64,000 nt of DNA from Mucor racemosus (GCA_027405735.1 JAPEHQ010000005.1:2232001-2296000), one strand, 5' to 3'; numbered from the stretch's first letter, positions 37,591 through 49,393 are shown. The notes: generated from the letters alone by a model not told the origin. Numbers and translations: made by a program.

Positions 37591-38270
37591 AATATGTGTG
37601 CAGTAAATAACGATGTTGTTTACTAAAAAAAATATAAAATATAAAAATGAAAGCGGTAGAAATACAAGTATACTGTAATCAGCTAAAGTTTTTATTACAA
37701 AAGATTTTTGAAGATATAAAATAATTGAAAAAGTATGAGGGTATTTATAGTGATTTGGAGAACTTGGATTTCATCAGACTTGAATAGACGTATATTTAGT
37801 AATCTTCTAGTTTTGAGTACATCATTGTTATTGATTTAATATTTCAAAGGGTAAATTATGCAGAGCATTGGCGATAAGAGACTGATGTCAAATGTGACAA
37901 TAATATCGACCTTTTGGGAAATGGTAGTTTATTATTGTTATACCCATTTTATGTAATCTTAGATTAAGAGGTAATTTTTATATGCTTGAATCTTATTTGT
38001 ATTGATAGTGCCATTTCAATATAGATGATTAGTTGACTAAATTAATATCTTTGTTTATTATTATTATTGGTTTGGATAGAATCCTGTTTTCATATATACA
38101 GCATGTCATTATTTATGTAATTGATTGCACGTTGACCAAGGGTGTTATCGTCTACACGACATGTATGGTTCAAAAATTATTTCATATTTTTAGCATGCGT
38201 TTGTTATTGTGTTCAATTGAAGCGGTTTGGTTATTATTGTTGTTTACATTTCAAGTGGCATCATATTTTA
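37590..38270. other. Intergenic, nothing recognised
   Basis: AT-rich sequence between module B and repeat E with no supported gene. Confidence 0.35.
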
Positions 38271-38665
38271 TCACTACGGCCGAACTATGCTTCCCATGGG
38301 CATAGAAATCTGCACAGATGGGCAGAATAAAAGCTTTTATGTAGATCAGGCAGCACAGATGAGCAGAGCAATGAGATCGAAGTTTTTTAGCCAATTTACT
38401 ACTAAAGTATATCAATCATGATATAATTAATAGCGAAGATAATTTGAAAGGTTTAAAGCATATGTGAGTTACTCTGATTCAACAGAATTGCCGTATTGAC
38501 GAGATATATCAATTTGAAATTTGGGGTTTGAAAAAAGAGTTCTGTCTATGTTCTTCTTTCGGCGACCAAATGGAAACAACCACAACAACAACCTGTTTGG
38601 CAACACTAAAGTATTTATGCCTTTGTAAATTCCTTTTTGTAACACACAAAATCTTTTTTCTTCCC
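38271..38665 (+). repeat. Repeat E, copy 1 (CACTA-like end)
   Basis: This matches 60420-60793 in reverse complement over almost its whole length. It starts CACTACGGCCGAACTATGC and passes AATCTGCACAGATGGGCAGA and CTGTTTGGCAACACTAAAG. The same start motif appears in reverse near 41588 and, diverged, near 41535. It may be a non-autonomous DNA transposon; the other end is not clearly an inverted match. Confidence 0.7.
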
Positions 38666-38859
38666 TAACTCTTTCCTCAGCTCTTTTATTTACGTTTAAA
38701 ACTACTATAAAACTAGAAAATTTAATCAAGTAAAGAGATTTTCGTTCATTAAAAGGAAATAAAGAAGGTTTTTTATATACTAATTGAGTTGAGGGAAATA
38801 ATGATGTGATGAGGATTATAGGTGTTATCTATCATACTAATGTGGCATGATGGTGGAAC

Positions 38860-38895
38860 ATCATGCTGCAATATCATGCTGTAATATCATGCTGG
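38860..38895. repeat. 13-bp tandem repeat, about 3 units
   Basis: Three consecutive units of ATCATGCTGNAAT (38860, 38873 and 38886), the last incomplete. Confidence 0.75.
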
Positions 38896-39467
38896 AACCG
38901 TGGTTCCGTTATTGTTTAATTAACTTGAATTTCGGTTCCTGAACTATTGTTTTACTTTTAGATTTGACATCCGGTTAAGAATGATACATCAGCAGCATTT
39001 TGATGTATAGAAATTACAGGACTAAAGCGTTGTGTTTGCTTCAGGATTTTTAAAAGGGTTCAAAAAAAGCATACTTCATCAAACTTACTTAGATGTTAAA
39101 TACTTATCATATGCTATTAGTATCATTTTGTCTTTTATTTAACTGTTGTATTATTAAAAACCAAGCTTTCCATAGCTTATAACAATGGCAATGGGATTTT
39201 TCTGATTTTTGATTGACATTTATCATAAGGTGAACTGATGATACATTTGATATTACTACTGTAGATGGAACCAGTCAATTTAATTCATAAAATTTGAATG
39301 CAAATACCAAGAAACCATTTGTAAGTACTTAAGTTGCTTCTGGTGAAGCATTGAATAAATTGGTTTGGGACAAACGGGGTAAAAAGGCGACAATATGTTC
39401 CAGCGGTGGTGACCATGTTTATGTTTCTGATATTAAAGACTAAAGAGGTAAGACTAAAGCTCAATGT

Positions 39468-40095
39468 AAATCATCTCTAACGCAATGATTATAGAGTAAG
39501 ACTATATCATCATCAAATAAACTACCATACAATATTAGCATGTATAAAAATTCACAGTAATAAGCTTGAATCAAGTGGGCACAGCATCGTAAATTCTTGA
39601 AAAAGTTCTCAAGTATTATAAAATCTCTTATTTTTAAGACTTACAAAGCTTATAAGCGGAATATTAATTTAGAAAATTATTTTTGTCCAGATCATCAATT
39701 TTGACATTTTTTAATTTTTTTTTTCTGGTTTTGCAAATTTAGAGTTGATTTTGCTACCAATTATAAAAACAAAAAGTATACACATATGCAGAATTTAGCG
39801 CTCTATTTTCTCATTAAAAAATAATAAACATTTTTATTGCAAAATATTACATGAAAATCCTTTAATCAAAAAACTGTTTTTGGACCAAAAATACTAAGTT
39901 TCATTACTTAACATTTAATATTAAGCTTTTATAAAATATTTATCAGTCATGGCTACAATTTTCTCTCACAATGTAGTATATTTAAACGTCGATTTTGGTA
40001 TCAAAATTTGATTTTTCTGTTTTTTGATCTAAATCATGAGTGTTGGTAAGGGTAAAATGAGTCCCGAAAACGTCCGCTACAAAGTCTGAATTTTC
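39468..40095 (-). repeat. Inverted-pair repeat C, copy 2
   Basis: Reverse complement of 25710-26355, diverged by scattered substitutions and small indels. It ends at GTCTGAATTTTCAGACCG. Confidence 0.8.
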
Positions 40096-40149
40096 AGACC
40101 GTACGTGGTTAAATATAAGAAAAGTTTTTAAAAAAACCGCTTTTTTATT

Positions 40150-40320
40150 TAAAACTTAGATATATACTATAATATACGAGACTTAGCTGTTCAATCTTGC
40201 TATGCTCAATTACGGCGTTGCTCTACGGGCTCGCTTTCGCAATTTTTTAATGAATCTATGATATGACAGCCGGTTTTTCTGGTAAAAAATGCATGTTTTT
40301 ATGATAACAGGTATTGCCTA
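40150..40320 (-). repeat. Short repeat D, copy 2
   Basis: Reverse complement of 26890-27065. The core CGGGCTCGCTTTCGCAAT (40218-40235) is unusually GC-rich for this region. Confidence 0.65.
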
Positions 40321-41245
40321 TTTTGTTTAGTTTAATGGGTTGATGCGCTGTAATGCTGCTTTTACATTGGTTGAAATGTGTAATTTAACAGGGTTTTCAT
40401 TGCACTAAATAATGCAAAGCCTTGAAATCCTTTTCTACGTGTGTTGTTTCTTCTCTCTTTTTGTTTTCATATTCCAAGGATATTATTCACTGTTTGATAA
40501 GGCATATCAGACTATTATCAAGCTGGTATTCTTTTCTTTTATCTTAATACGCATGCTAACATAAGGAACTAATAATGTTTTTAATACAGATAGCACTCGT
40601 TATATTAGAGACTGATATTTCCATTTAACTGCATTGTAAGATCAAATATCACTATTTACTATTGTAATTTTGGATTTTGGACGTATTTCTTTAATAACAG
40701 ATCAAATCGAAGGCAATAATGATATTTATATCTATTCAATGAAAAGCTAGAACTCGCTACAAACCCACAAAATGTTCCAGGAAAGTGATAAAATTTCAAA
40801 TGACGTAGAAACACAAAAAAGGATAATCTGATGTCTTGCCTAATAACCATGGTTTTGATAGTATCTATACTTGAAAACAAATCTTTTTACCGCTGACAAC
40901 CGTAAACTAAAATAGTAGTAAGTTTAACGAAGGTTAATTTGTTTAAATTTTATGAGTAATAAAATAACATTTATAATCTTAAATTTGTCTTGCGGTATAA
41001 ATTTAAGCAGTAAGTGTTATTTAAGTTTATGCCAGAGCAAAAACCATTGTTGCTGCAAATATTACAGCTACAAACGTATTTACAAAAGATGATAATCGTA
41101 AATATATTGGCTGTTGAATGTATTGCTCTACTATATTGACAACGTATTGAATTGTATTGTCTATAATTTATATTATTAATAAAAGCAAATGTAATTTAAA
41201 AACATATTCCAATAAAAAATGCAATGGAATTTTGAGAACGGCACA
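40320..41245. other. Intergenic, nothing recognised
   Basis: AT-rich, without supported genes, RNAs or repeat matches. Confidence 0.35.
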
Positions 41246-41250
41246 ATGAT

Positions 41251-41480
41251 GCTCATGTACAAACCAATTTGTGTCCATACGATTAGCTCATCATTATGCT
41301 CATGGTCAGATTTTATTATTATGCACAAATAGGGATTAATGATATGCTTATGGGCAATTCTATTATTATTATGCACACATGTGGTTGATGTCATACACAT
41401 GGGCAGAATCTATAATTCTGCACATACAGGCTTTTCGTTATGCTCATGTGCAGTTTCTTTTGTTGTGCCCATGTGCATCT
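41251..41480. repeat. Degenerate tandem array, about 24-bp period
   Basis: About nine or ten units of a motif near TTATGCTCATGTGCAGA, alternating with ATTATGCACACATGTGG-like forms, start near 41251, 41271, 41297, 41320, 41344, 41370, 41394, 41418, 41440 and 41466. Similar words (CATGGGCATAG, GATGGGCAGA) occur in repeat E, so the array may be an expanded internal part of an E-like element. Confidence 0.6.
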
Positions 41481-41654
41481 TGTTATGTTTTTAGCTATAT
41501 TTAGTGGGCACAGCAGCTCAGGCTATAGTGTGCAGCCCACCTTGGTACAACAAAATCATCTTGTGCAGCACAAGTCGGCCGTAGTGTATGAGCGACACTT
41601 GGAAAATAGGTTACTTTATTATTAGCAAGCGTTTTTAGTATGTAATTCCACTGC

Positions 41655-43090
41655 AAGGGTATACCTTATTTAGACATCGCTAAATAGATATAAACTGGTC
41701 GTATTTGTCGGTTTTCGAGGATATTAAACAGCCAATTTTGAAGCCAATTCCATTTCTAACTCATATTGAAATGTAATTCTTATAAATAGTCTTTTAAACC
41801 AAGACCTAGAAGCTCTTGGTTCTTTCTTTTACCATTAGTTTTTCTAGTAATAATAAAGCCTACGTTCTCCATGATAAATGTTACTAGTCTTTATTATTAT
41901 TCTTTCTATAAATAAGATTGTATGTATCCATAAACTCTTAGTATTATAATACCTATTCCTAAATCTATTTTATATCCCATGAATGATTCAAAACAGGTAA
42001 GTTTCACTGCTTTTTCCTTGAAAACTGAGCTTTACTTTTCCTCCCAGCTCTAATTTTTTTTCGCTAAATAACACCAAGAGGAAACTATATGATAATCTAC
42101 TTGAGATGTTCAGCTTTGATCCAAAGACGAGTATCCGGAAATATCCTATCTTTTGCAGTTTATTTAAGTTTTTCAGTGCTAATGTTTCAGATTTTTACAA
42201 GTATCTCACTGTTAGAAATTATAAACTTTGAGGCTTCATATTTCCATGAAAAATTAAGCTATACTAACAATTGTTAATAATAAAACTTACTTGTTTTTTT
42301 AGCACTCTATAACATGTTTAAGTATGAAAAAAGTCTGAGCACTTTTATTTTTTCTTCATTTTTTTTGACATTTTTATAGTAGATTTCAAAATATTTGTTA
42401 AATTTATCAGCAGTTTTTCTTTACTCATGGCATCAACCTCGTTGAGCTCTCTCGGACTCAATTCAGATTTTTTAAAAATATTAATTTTTCGTGGAAATAT
42501 CCTCAAAAATATGTACAAAGAGATACCTTCGCTTCTAACCTCAATTTTTCCCCTATATACCCTTATCCCAAATTCTGAATCTGAAAAAAAATTGACAAAA
42601 ATCTCGTTTTCTCTACGAGAAATGCAGCTAAAAGGTTCATCAATAGCTCATTCGATAGATACCTTTTTTGCGCATTATGTTCATTACTTATATTTGCAAT
42701 ATGCTTATAAAAAATATTGTGTATCTTCAAAAAACCTTCAAAATTTCAATCGTGTTTTACGCAAAATTTAGTGTAAAGTATTTGTGTAAATTTTATATAA
42801 ACGGATGCAGAATTTAAAACTGTACAAGAAAAATTTAAAGCGCTAAGTGTACTTACTTTGCAGGTCATGAGCTATTTGACGATTTTTGTTTTTTGTTAAT
42901 TTTCTGATCGATTTTACAACAACAACATATCGATTTTGAAACTCAATTACCATAGGCTGTAAGCTGTAATGTGAGCTATTATTTTGATTTTCTCGACGAA
43001 AAATCAATATTTTTTTGCTGAAACGAAAACGACAATGTAATTTTTAACCGAATCTATCTTGGGAATACGAAAAGTTGGTATAACAATTAT
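41655..43090 (+). repeat. Repeat family A, copy A5
   Basis: This copy carries the solo LTR near its start. From 42060 to 42745 it is almost identical to A4, pointing to a recent duplication or gene conversion between the two. The tail diverges after 42760. Confidence 0.85.
41706..41940 (+). mobile_element. Solo LTR related to the Ty3/gypsy LTR at 61.4 kb
   Basis: This 235-bp insertion is flanked by GTATT on both sides (41701-41705 and 41941-41945). It starts TGTCGGTTTT. It contains a TATA box (TATAAATAG) and a poly(A) signal region with ACGTTCTCC, the same order as in the 61423-61650 LTR (TATAAATAC, then AATAATAAAG and ACGTTCTCC). Family A copies without it read straight through. It is the product of LTR-LTR recombination. 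Confidence 0.9.
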
Positions 43091-43528
43091 AATTTACAAT
43101 TGATTTTAGATATTTTTCCAAAATGAAAAATGTTGAAAGGTACAGCATACATTTACAAAGTATTTTGTTGCTTTTAAATGCTTATAATATATTGCTTTTA
43201 AATACACGGAAAAATTTCAGAACTGAAAAATAATAATGGAAATGCATCTATATTCAAATATGGAATGGGTTTTCACTGATGGTTTCAAATACTCAAAGAC
43301 AAATACAATTTTGATTTATCGGCGTAACGACTAAAATCTATTCCCAAATAACTGTTTCAATAAAAGTATATACCGATTTTGATAATACAAGCGTGCATTG
43401 ATGAAGAATCATTCGTTTTCACCAAGATATGGTCGTCAAAGACCAACCAACCACCACAAATATTGTAAAAAAGCCAGTCCAAACCTTCAAGGATTCTATA
43501 GCTACTCTTCTACTTTACTCTGCACATT
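43090..43528. other. 5' flank of the small gene at 43529
   Basis: AT-rich. No other feature was recognised. Confidence 0.35.
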
Positions 43529-44048
43529 ATGACATCCAAAGCAACACAAGAATACAGATCATCGTTCATCACACTTATATCACAACTCTCTGAGATAGAA
43601 CAGAAAGGACAAGAATTCTTTGACAAAATGTAGATTAATAACGAAAAGAAAATATATTGAACGTGATTATTGATATTTTTTTTTTGTCTAGTGAAAAATC
43701 TGTATTCACACCATATGATCCAACAGAAGCAAGAGGTCAGTATATACTCATTTCAGATGGATAATATACTAAATTGAATTACTATTAGCTGATTACAATC
43801 ATTTAATGAGTACATTGGAAGCATTAGAAACACATGCTAGAAGTTGTGGTTTATTGAGCATATCAGGACAAGCAGATGCACAAAACACAAGAAACTTGGC
43901 AACACGTAATGCAGAAACACTGCAGGCAGTAGACACATTTTTTCAAGAAAAGAATCGTTTATTAATGAACATTAGAGCAGCTGTCAATGCATCTTCAATT
44001 GTGGGAACAACATCTTCAACAGCTACAGCAGCCAACACTACTAAATAA
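43529..44048 (+). CDS. Small predicted helical protein, family not recognised
   Basis: Exons 43529-43629, 43692-43735 and 43789-44048 join to 134 residues. The junctions keep frame across a 44-bp middle exon (EKSVFTPYDPTEAR). The protein is hydrophilic, has no signal peptide or membrane segment, and is mostly predicted helix or coiled coil (TLISQLSEIEQKGQEFFDK, STLEALETHARS, VDTFFQEKNRLLMNIRAAV). The C-terminus is Ser/Thr/Ala-rich. The size and pattern resemble small subunits of helical complexes (Mediator, kinetochore or trafficking tethers), but I cannot assign one. GRP94 starts 277 bp downstream on the same strand. Confidence 0.72.
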
Positions 44049-44325
44049 AGAACAAGAAATATCTGGGCTTGAATACAAAAGCAACAAACAAATGCTTTCA
44101 CCATCATATTACGGTACCATACATAAAGTTGTTTAAACGAAATTGTTCACTTTTTGTACCTTGTTTATGCGGAAAGAAAATTAATTTTATCCAATAAAAT
44201 ACTGCCAACTAAATTAAGTTTTACTGCTGTATGATCCATCTTTTAAAGTTGATGATTTGTGTGAAAGGGTACAATTGTTTTTTGTTTTTCTCTTTCTCTC
44301 ACACGCACACCAACAATTCAAAAAT

Positions 44326-46748
44326 ATGAGACTGAGGCATATTCTATTGCTGCTTACAACTGTGTTGGTATTCGTAGCAACATCTGTGTTGGCAGATCAA
44401 AGTCAACAACAGCAACCTATAAAAGCAGTTAAATCAGACCAACAACAAGAAGAAGGAAAGCCAGTTGATACTAATCCTTTGGCTGGTTTACCAAATGAAA
44501 TTCCTGAAGAAGAATTGGCTTCTTTGGAAAAGGAAAAATTCACATTTCAGGTATATTAATAATGTTTTTTTTTTAGGACGTACCTGAATTTATTAACTAA
44601 TGTTATAATTAGACTGAGGTTTCACGTTTAATGCATCTCATTATCAATTCACTTTACAAAACGCGTGAGATCTTCTTAAGAGAATTGATTTCCAACGCGT
44701 CTGATGCTTTGGACAAGATTCGTTTTCTCTCCTTGACTGATCCTGAAGCCATTGTAGCTAATCCTAATCTGAGTATTACAATTGCTGCTGATCCAGATAA
44801 AAAGACATTGGTAATTACTGATTCTGGTATTGGTATGACTCGTGAACAACTTAAAGACAACTTGGGTACCATTGCAAAGTCTGGTACATCTGAATTCTTG
44901 GCTAAAATGGAAACAGGTAATAGCGATATTACGCAGATTGGGCAATTTGGCGTTGGTTTTTACTCTGTATTTTTGGTTGCTGATAAGGTTACTGTTGCCT
45001 CTAAATCAAATGACGATCCCGATCAATATATTTGGATGAGCAGTGCCGTAGATGATTTCACTATTGCTAAAGATCCTCGCGGAAATACTTTGAAACGTGG
45101 TACTCAAATTACACTTCATTTAAAGCCTGATGCTTATCGTTTTTTGAAAGAAAAGAATTTGAAGGAATTAGTGCATAAATATTCTCAATTCATTACTTTT
45201 CCCATTATGGTGTGGAGTGGAGAAGAAGAAGAAGTTCCTGTACAAGAAGATGATTTATCAAATGATGATTTAGTTGAGGAAAGCATTGATGAGGATAATA
45301 CCAATAAGAGCAAAAAAAAGACTGAAAAGCGTATGGTCTACGGATGGCATCATGTTAATGTCCAAAAACCTATCTGGATGAGAGATCCTAAAGATATTTC
45401 CAATGATGATCACAAAGAATTCTTTAAATCATTGACTCGTCAAGCAACTGATCCTTTAGCATGGACACATTTCAAAGGTGAAGGTGAAATCGAATTTAGA
45501 ACATTGCTTTACATTCCTTCTATTGTAAATGATGCCTTTTATCAAAATTTTCAAAAGGAAGAATCCAATCATCCCATCAAATTGTTTGTCAAGCGTGTAT
45601 TCATCAGTGATGATGTTGAGTTGTTGCCTAAATGGCTTTCTTTCCTCAAGGGTATTGTTGATGCTGATGATATGCCACTTAATGTATCTCGTGAGACATT
45701 ACAAAAGCATCGTAGCCTTCGTATTATTACTCGTCATTTGGTCAAGAAGGCATTGGATATGTTTACTGCTCTCAGTAAAGATGATCCCGCTGCATTTGCT
45801 ACTTTCCTTGGCCAATACAGTACCATCTTGAAATATGGCGCTATTGAAGATCAACCTTACCGCAAAAAGATCACTAGTCTTTTACGATTTGCTTCTTCAT
45901 TCGACACTAAAGCTTTTAGTAGTAGTTTGGATGATTATATTGATCGTGCCAAAGCAGATCAAAAGAGTATTTACTTTATGACGGGTAGCAATGTTGCCGA
46001 AATTGAGCAATCTCCTTTTATTGAAAGCTTGCTTGCCCGTGGATATGAAATCCTTTACTTTACCGAGCCACTTGATGAGTCCTTTGTTGAACACATTCCA
46101 GGTTACAATGGCAAACAATTCGTGAATATTGCAAAGGGTGATTTGACATTTGAGGAGGATGAAAAAGATGTAGATCGAGGACTAGAAGCCAAATTCAAGC
46201 CCTTGACAGATTGGTTATTCGACACTTTAAACGAAAGTATTGACAAGGCAATCATTTCTCGCCGTTTAACAACCTCTCCATTTGCTATTGTTGCTCCTAA
46301 AGCAGGTCTCAGTGGCCACGCTCAACGTGTGTTGGATGCTCAAGGTGCCAATCACAAAAATCCCAACATGGAACTTATTTTAGAAAGCATGCGTTTACAA
46401 AAGAAGATCTTGGAAATCAACCCTAATCACCCTGTCATCACTACTTTATTGGACCATGTAGAGGAGGATAATATCACTGATGAAATGAGAGATTTGATTC
46501 AACTGATGTATGAAACAACTGCAATTCGTAGTGGTTTCCCATTGAAAGACATGACACAATTTGCTGGTCGTGTGGAAGGTTTGATTCGTAAAGCAGTGGG
46601 TGTATCTGCCTTGGAAGAAGCCAAGATCAAGGTTAAGAGAGCTAATGAAAAGACCGAGGAAGAAAGAAAGGCAGATGAAGAATTAAAAAAGACAAATATC
46701 GTTTATGATGCTGATTTGAACGATGATGTTGACCATGATGAACTTTAA
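44326..46748 (+). CDS. Endoplasmin, ER-type Hsp90 (GRP94)
   Basis: Exons 44326-44550 and 44613-46748 give 786 residues. Residues 1-22 form a signal peptide (LLLLTTVLVFVATSVLA), and the protein ends in HDEL, the ER-retrieval signal. The N-terminal ATPase domain shows ELISNASDALDKIR, DSGIGMT, GTIAKSGTSEFL and GQFGVGFYSVF. An acidic and Lys-rich linker follows (EEEEVPVQEDDL.. to KKKTEKR). The middle domain contains RVFISDD and PLNVSRETLQ, and the dimerisation domain follows. GRP94 folds secreted and membrane clients in the ER lumen. The intron lies just before TEVSRLMHL, within the start of the ATP-binding domain. Signal plus HDEL exclude the cytosolic paralogue. Confidence 0.97.
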
Positions 46749-47211
46749 AAATGAAACTATATAAATATTTATAAATAGTATTAAAAATTAAGGGCTTGGC
46801 AATTAGTGTAAAAAAGTAATAAACAGCAATGCTAATTTATACATGAAAGCATTTACCAAAACTGCGCTTCTTTTTCTCTTTTCTAATGATATTATGACAT
46901 ATCATAGCAACAAGATCAAAAATAGAAGCTGTTGTTATGACAACCAAAATCTAGATTTACATTTACGGTAATACGGCTGTTTTGATTTGCTTGTCGTAAT
47001 TAAAGTGGTACCTGTTTTTAGAATATTATACATTCAGTTTATTTTGGTACCTTCCATATTTAGCTACCAAGATATATACAAAAAGCCAAGCTTAATTTGT
47101 TATTGTGTTCTAGTGTTTGCTCCTTTTATATTGAATCTCTTTTCTTTTCTTCTCTTCTTTTTCTACTTTTTTTTTCTCACATCTCTAAAGCTCCAGAAAA
47201 GAATAGAAAAT
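46749..47211. other. Intergenic, GRP94 3' flank and leader of the next gene
   Basis: The leader just before the ATG at 47212 is pyrimidine-rich (TTTTCTTTTCTTCTCTTC type). Nothing else was seen. Confidence 0.4.
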
Positions 47212-48144
47212 ATGCCACCTGTCGAATACGCAAGTTACGAAAATTACTTGGTAGCACGACAAGCAGTTGCAGAAGCAACCACAAATAGACTTACACCAAC
47301 AGATGATCAAAAGATCATTCTGATCATTATTGGTGTTTATACAGCTGCGATTTTGGTTTTATGGAATATGCCTATAGCAAAGATCATTTTATCTCCATTC
47401 AAGGTAAAAACGACAGCATTGATTTTACATTACTTATATTAAAAGATGGTCCTCTTTTCTTTAGTTACTTACTGTCGGTTTACATGAATTTTCACATGCA
47501 TTTGTGGGTTGTCTCACTTGTGCCAAGATTGAATCTATTGAAATTGATCCAGATGAAGGTGGAGTTACTAGAATGGTAAAGTGTACCTGGTGAAATACAT
47601 TTTTAATTTCGAAATAATTAAATTAATATTGTTGAAATAGAGAGGCGGTATCCCAATGTGTACGTTACCTGCTGGTTATTTAGGTTCATCATTGATAGGT
47701 GCTATTTTAGTAATGTGTGGCTTTAATATTATGGCATCAAAGATTGCTAGTATCTTTTTGGGTGTATGTCTATTGTTTACTTTATGGTGGGCCAAGAATT
47801 GGTTGACCAGAGGTATTGGACTTTTATTTATTGGTGTCATGATCTTTTTGTGGTGGTTGGCTCACGGTGTGGGTCTTCGATACTTTGTCTTGTTTGTTGG
47901 TGTCATGTCATGTCTCTACTGTCTTTGGGATATCTTGGATGATCTAGTGTTTCGGAAAGTGCATGAATCGGATGCCTCTAAATTTGCTCAGTTGTGTGGT
48001 CATTGTATGTCCAGTCGAGTTTGGGGTGTTTTCTGGTTCATTATTAGTTTAATCTTCTTTGTAGTCGGTATTCTCATCGGCTTGGCAGCTTTTAAAGAAG
48101 ATCAACAGACTCAAATGCAACAAGCACAAGGGTTTGGTTGGTAA
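47212..48144 (+). CDS. M50B-like polytopic membrane metalloprotease
   Basis: Exons 47212-47403, 47465-47575 and 47641-48144 give 268 residues. The HExxH zinc motif is HEFSH (71-75), after a first membrane segment (about 36-56). The conserved downstream stretch DPDEGGVTRM..GGIPMCTLPAGYLGSS and five or so more membrane helices fit the peptidase_M50B-like family of fungi and plants. Related M50 enzymes perform intramembrane cleavage, but for this branch neither substrate nor activity is established. The usual second-half Asp ligand was not located with confidence. Gln-rich C-terminal tail. The ATG chosen follows a pyrimidine-rich leader; an upstream in-frame extension looks like leader. Confidence 0.87.
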
Positions 48145-48467
48145 AAAACTAAGCATTTAAGCTTTAATCACTTGTATATACCCCCCCCCCTTTACTTTTT
48201 TTCTTTTACATTCACTCCTCTTTCTTATTTTATTGATTATAAATGAAATAATAAACATTATCATGTATATAAATGTTGGCTATTGAACTGTTTTTTCTAT
48301 TAATTGAACTAAACCAAGCTAAACTTATTGCTTAAAATTTTAAATTTAGTTAATTCATATGACATCTACTGGTAACACCATATACATTCGATGATACTAT
48401 ATAAGACCTTTATTATCTAAAAATCATTAATTAATTAATAAAATAAAATTTCAAGATACTTCCATCA
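48145..48467. other. Intergenic, 3' flank
   Basis: Contains a run of about ten C at 48180 and AATAATAAA-type poly(A) signals. No gene. Confidence 0.4.
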
Positions 48468-49393
48468 ACAGCCCAAGGCTGGGAGAAAAAATTCAAAGAT
48501 GGCGATGACATTTTTACAAGAAAAGAAGGAAGTGGTAGACCTAAAGGCAGGCCAGCCACTTTAAACGAAGAGCATCAGAAGCATTTTGTGGAACTGGTCG
48601 ACGAAGATCCTTCTCTGGTTCTGGATCAAATGATAGAAAGCCTTATTTCCCAATTTGAAGATCTTAAGGTTTCCAAAACTGCGCTTTATAATTTCGTAAA
48701 GGAAAAGTGTAAAATCAGCGTAAAACGTGCTCAGTAGAAAGAAATAGTCCGGAGAAGATTCAAGAAAGAAAAGAATGGGTTCAGTGCTGGTGGAAGCAAA
48801 CAGATATGGATTACTTGAGTAGCTGTATCTTCATAGATAAATTTGGCTTCAATATAAATATAAATCGCTCCATAGCTTGGGCCGAAAAAAGGTGAGCGAG
48901 CCATTGTAACTGTCCCGAAAACGAAAGCAGGCAATATCACCATCCTTGGTGCCATCTCTTCATGTGGTGTTATAAATATAAGTGTAAGACGCCCAAAAAG
49001 AGCCGAACCTTCTAAGAAAAGAAAAGTTGTAGGAGGTGTTACACCTATGCAAAATAAGAATAAAGGTGGTATTAGCACCAATCATTACTTCAACTTCGTG
49101 GCTGCAATCTTAGATGTACTTGACAGGCATGAGCAATTTAAAGGGCATTATATCGTTATGGATAATGCCCCCATTCATATTCATATTCATATTCAGAAAT
49201 TCATGAAGCAAAGAGGTTATGGTTGCATTTATCTTCCTCCATATTCTCCCGAGCTTAATCCTATTGAACAATTTTGGTCAGTCTGCAAGAGTAAACTAAA
49301 AAGAGAAAAGCTTTTAAAGGAAGAAACAATGACAACGAGAATTGGTGAAGCATCCAATAATATCTACATTAGAGATTTACAAGGCTTCTGCTG
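48468..49393 (+). pseudogene. DDE_3/Tc1-IS630-type transposase remnant
   Basis: Joined by eye across stops and frameshifts, the region reads as a transposase. It has a DNA-binding part (GRPKGRPATLNEEH, then SKTALYNFVKEK), an FIDKFGFNI segment (first Asp), a segment with KTKAGNITILGAISS, then VMDNAPIH (second Asp) and LPPYSPELNPIEQFW (Glu, 34 residues on). Breaks lie at 48735 (TAG) and near 48775 and 48890. A six-base tandem (CATATT, four units near 49175-49192) adds a His-Ile run just after the second Asp. I found no convincing terminal inverted repeats, so the element limits are unknown. It is unlike the Tc1 copy at 9.3 kb. Confidence 0.85.

Noticed and set aside
41251..41480. CRISPR-like array
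   Set aside because: Units are degenerate and directly adjacent with no constant repeat and unique spacer pattern, and the genome is eukaryotic.
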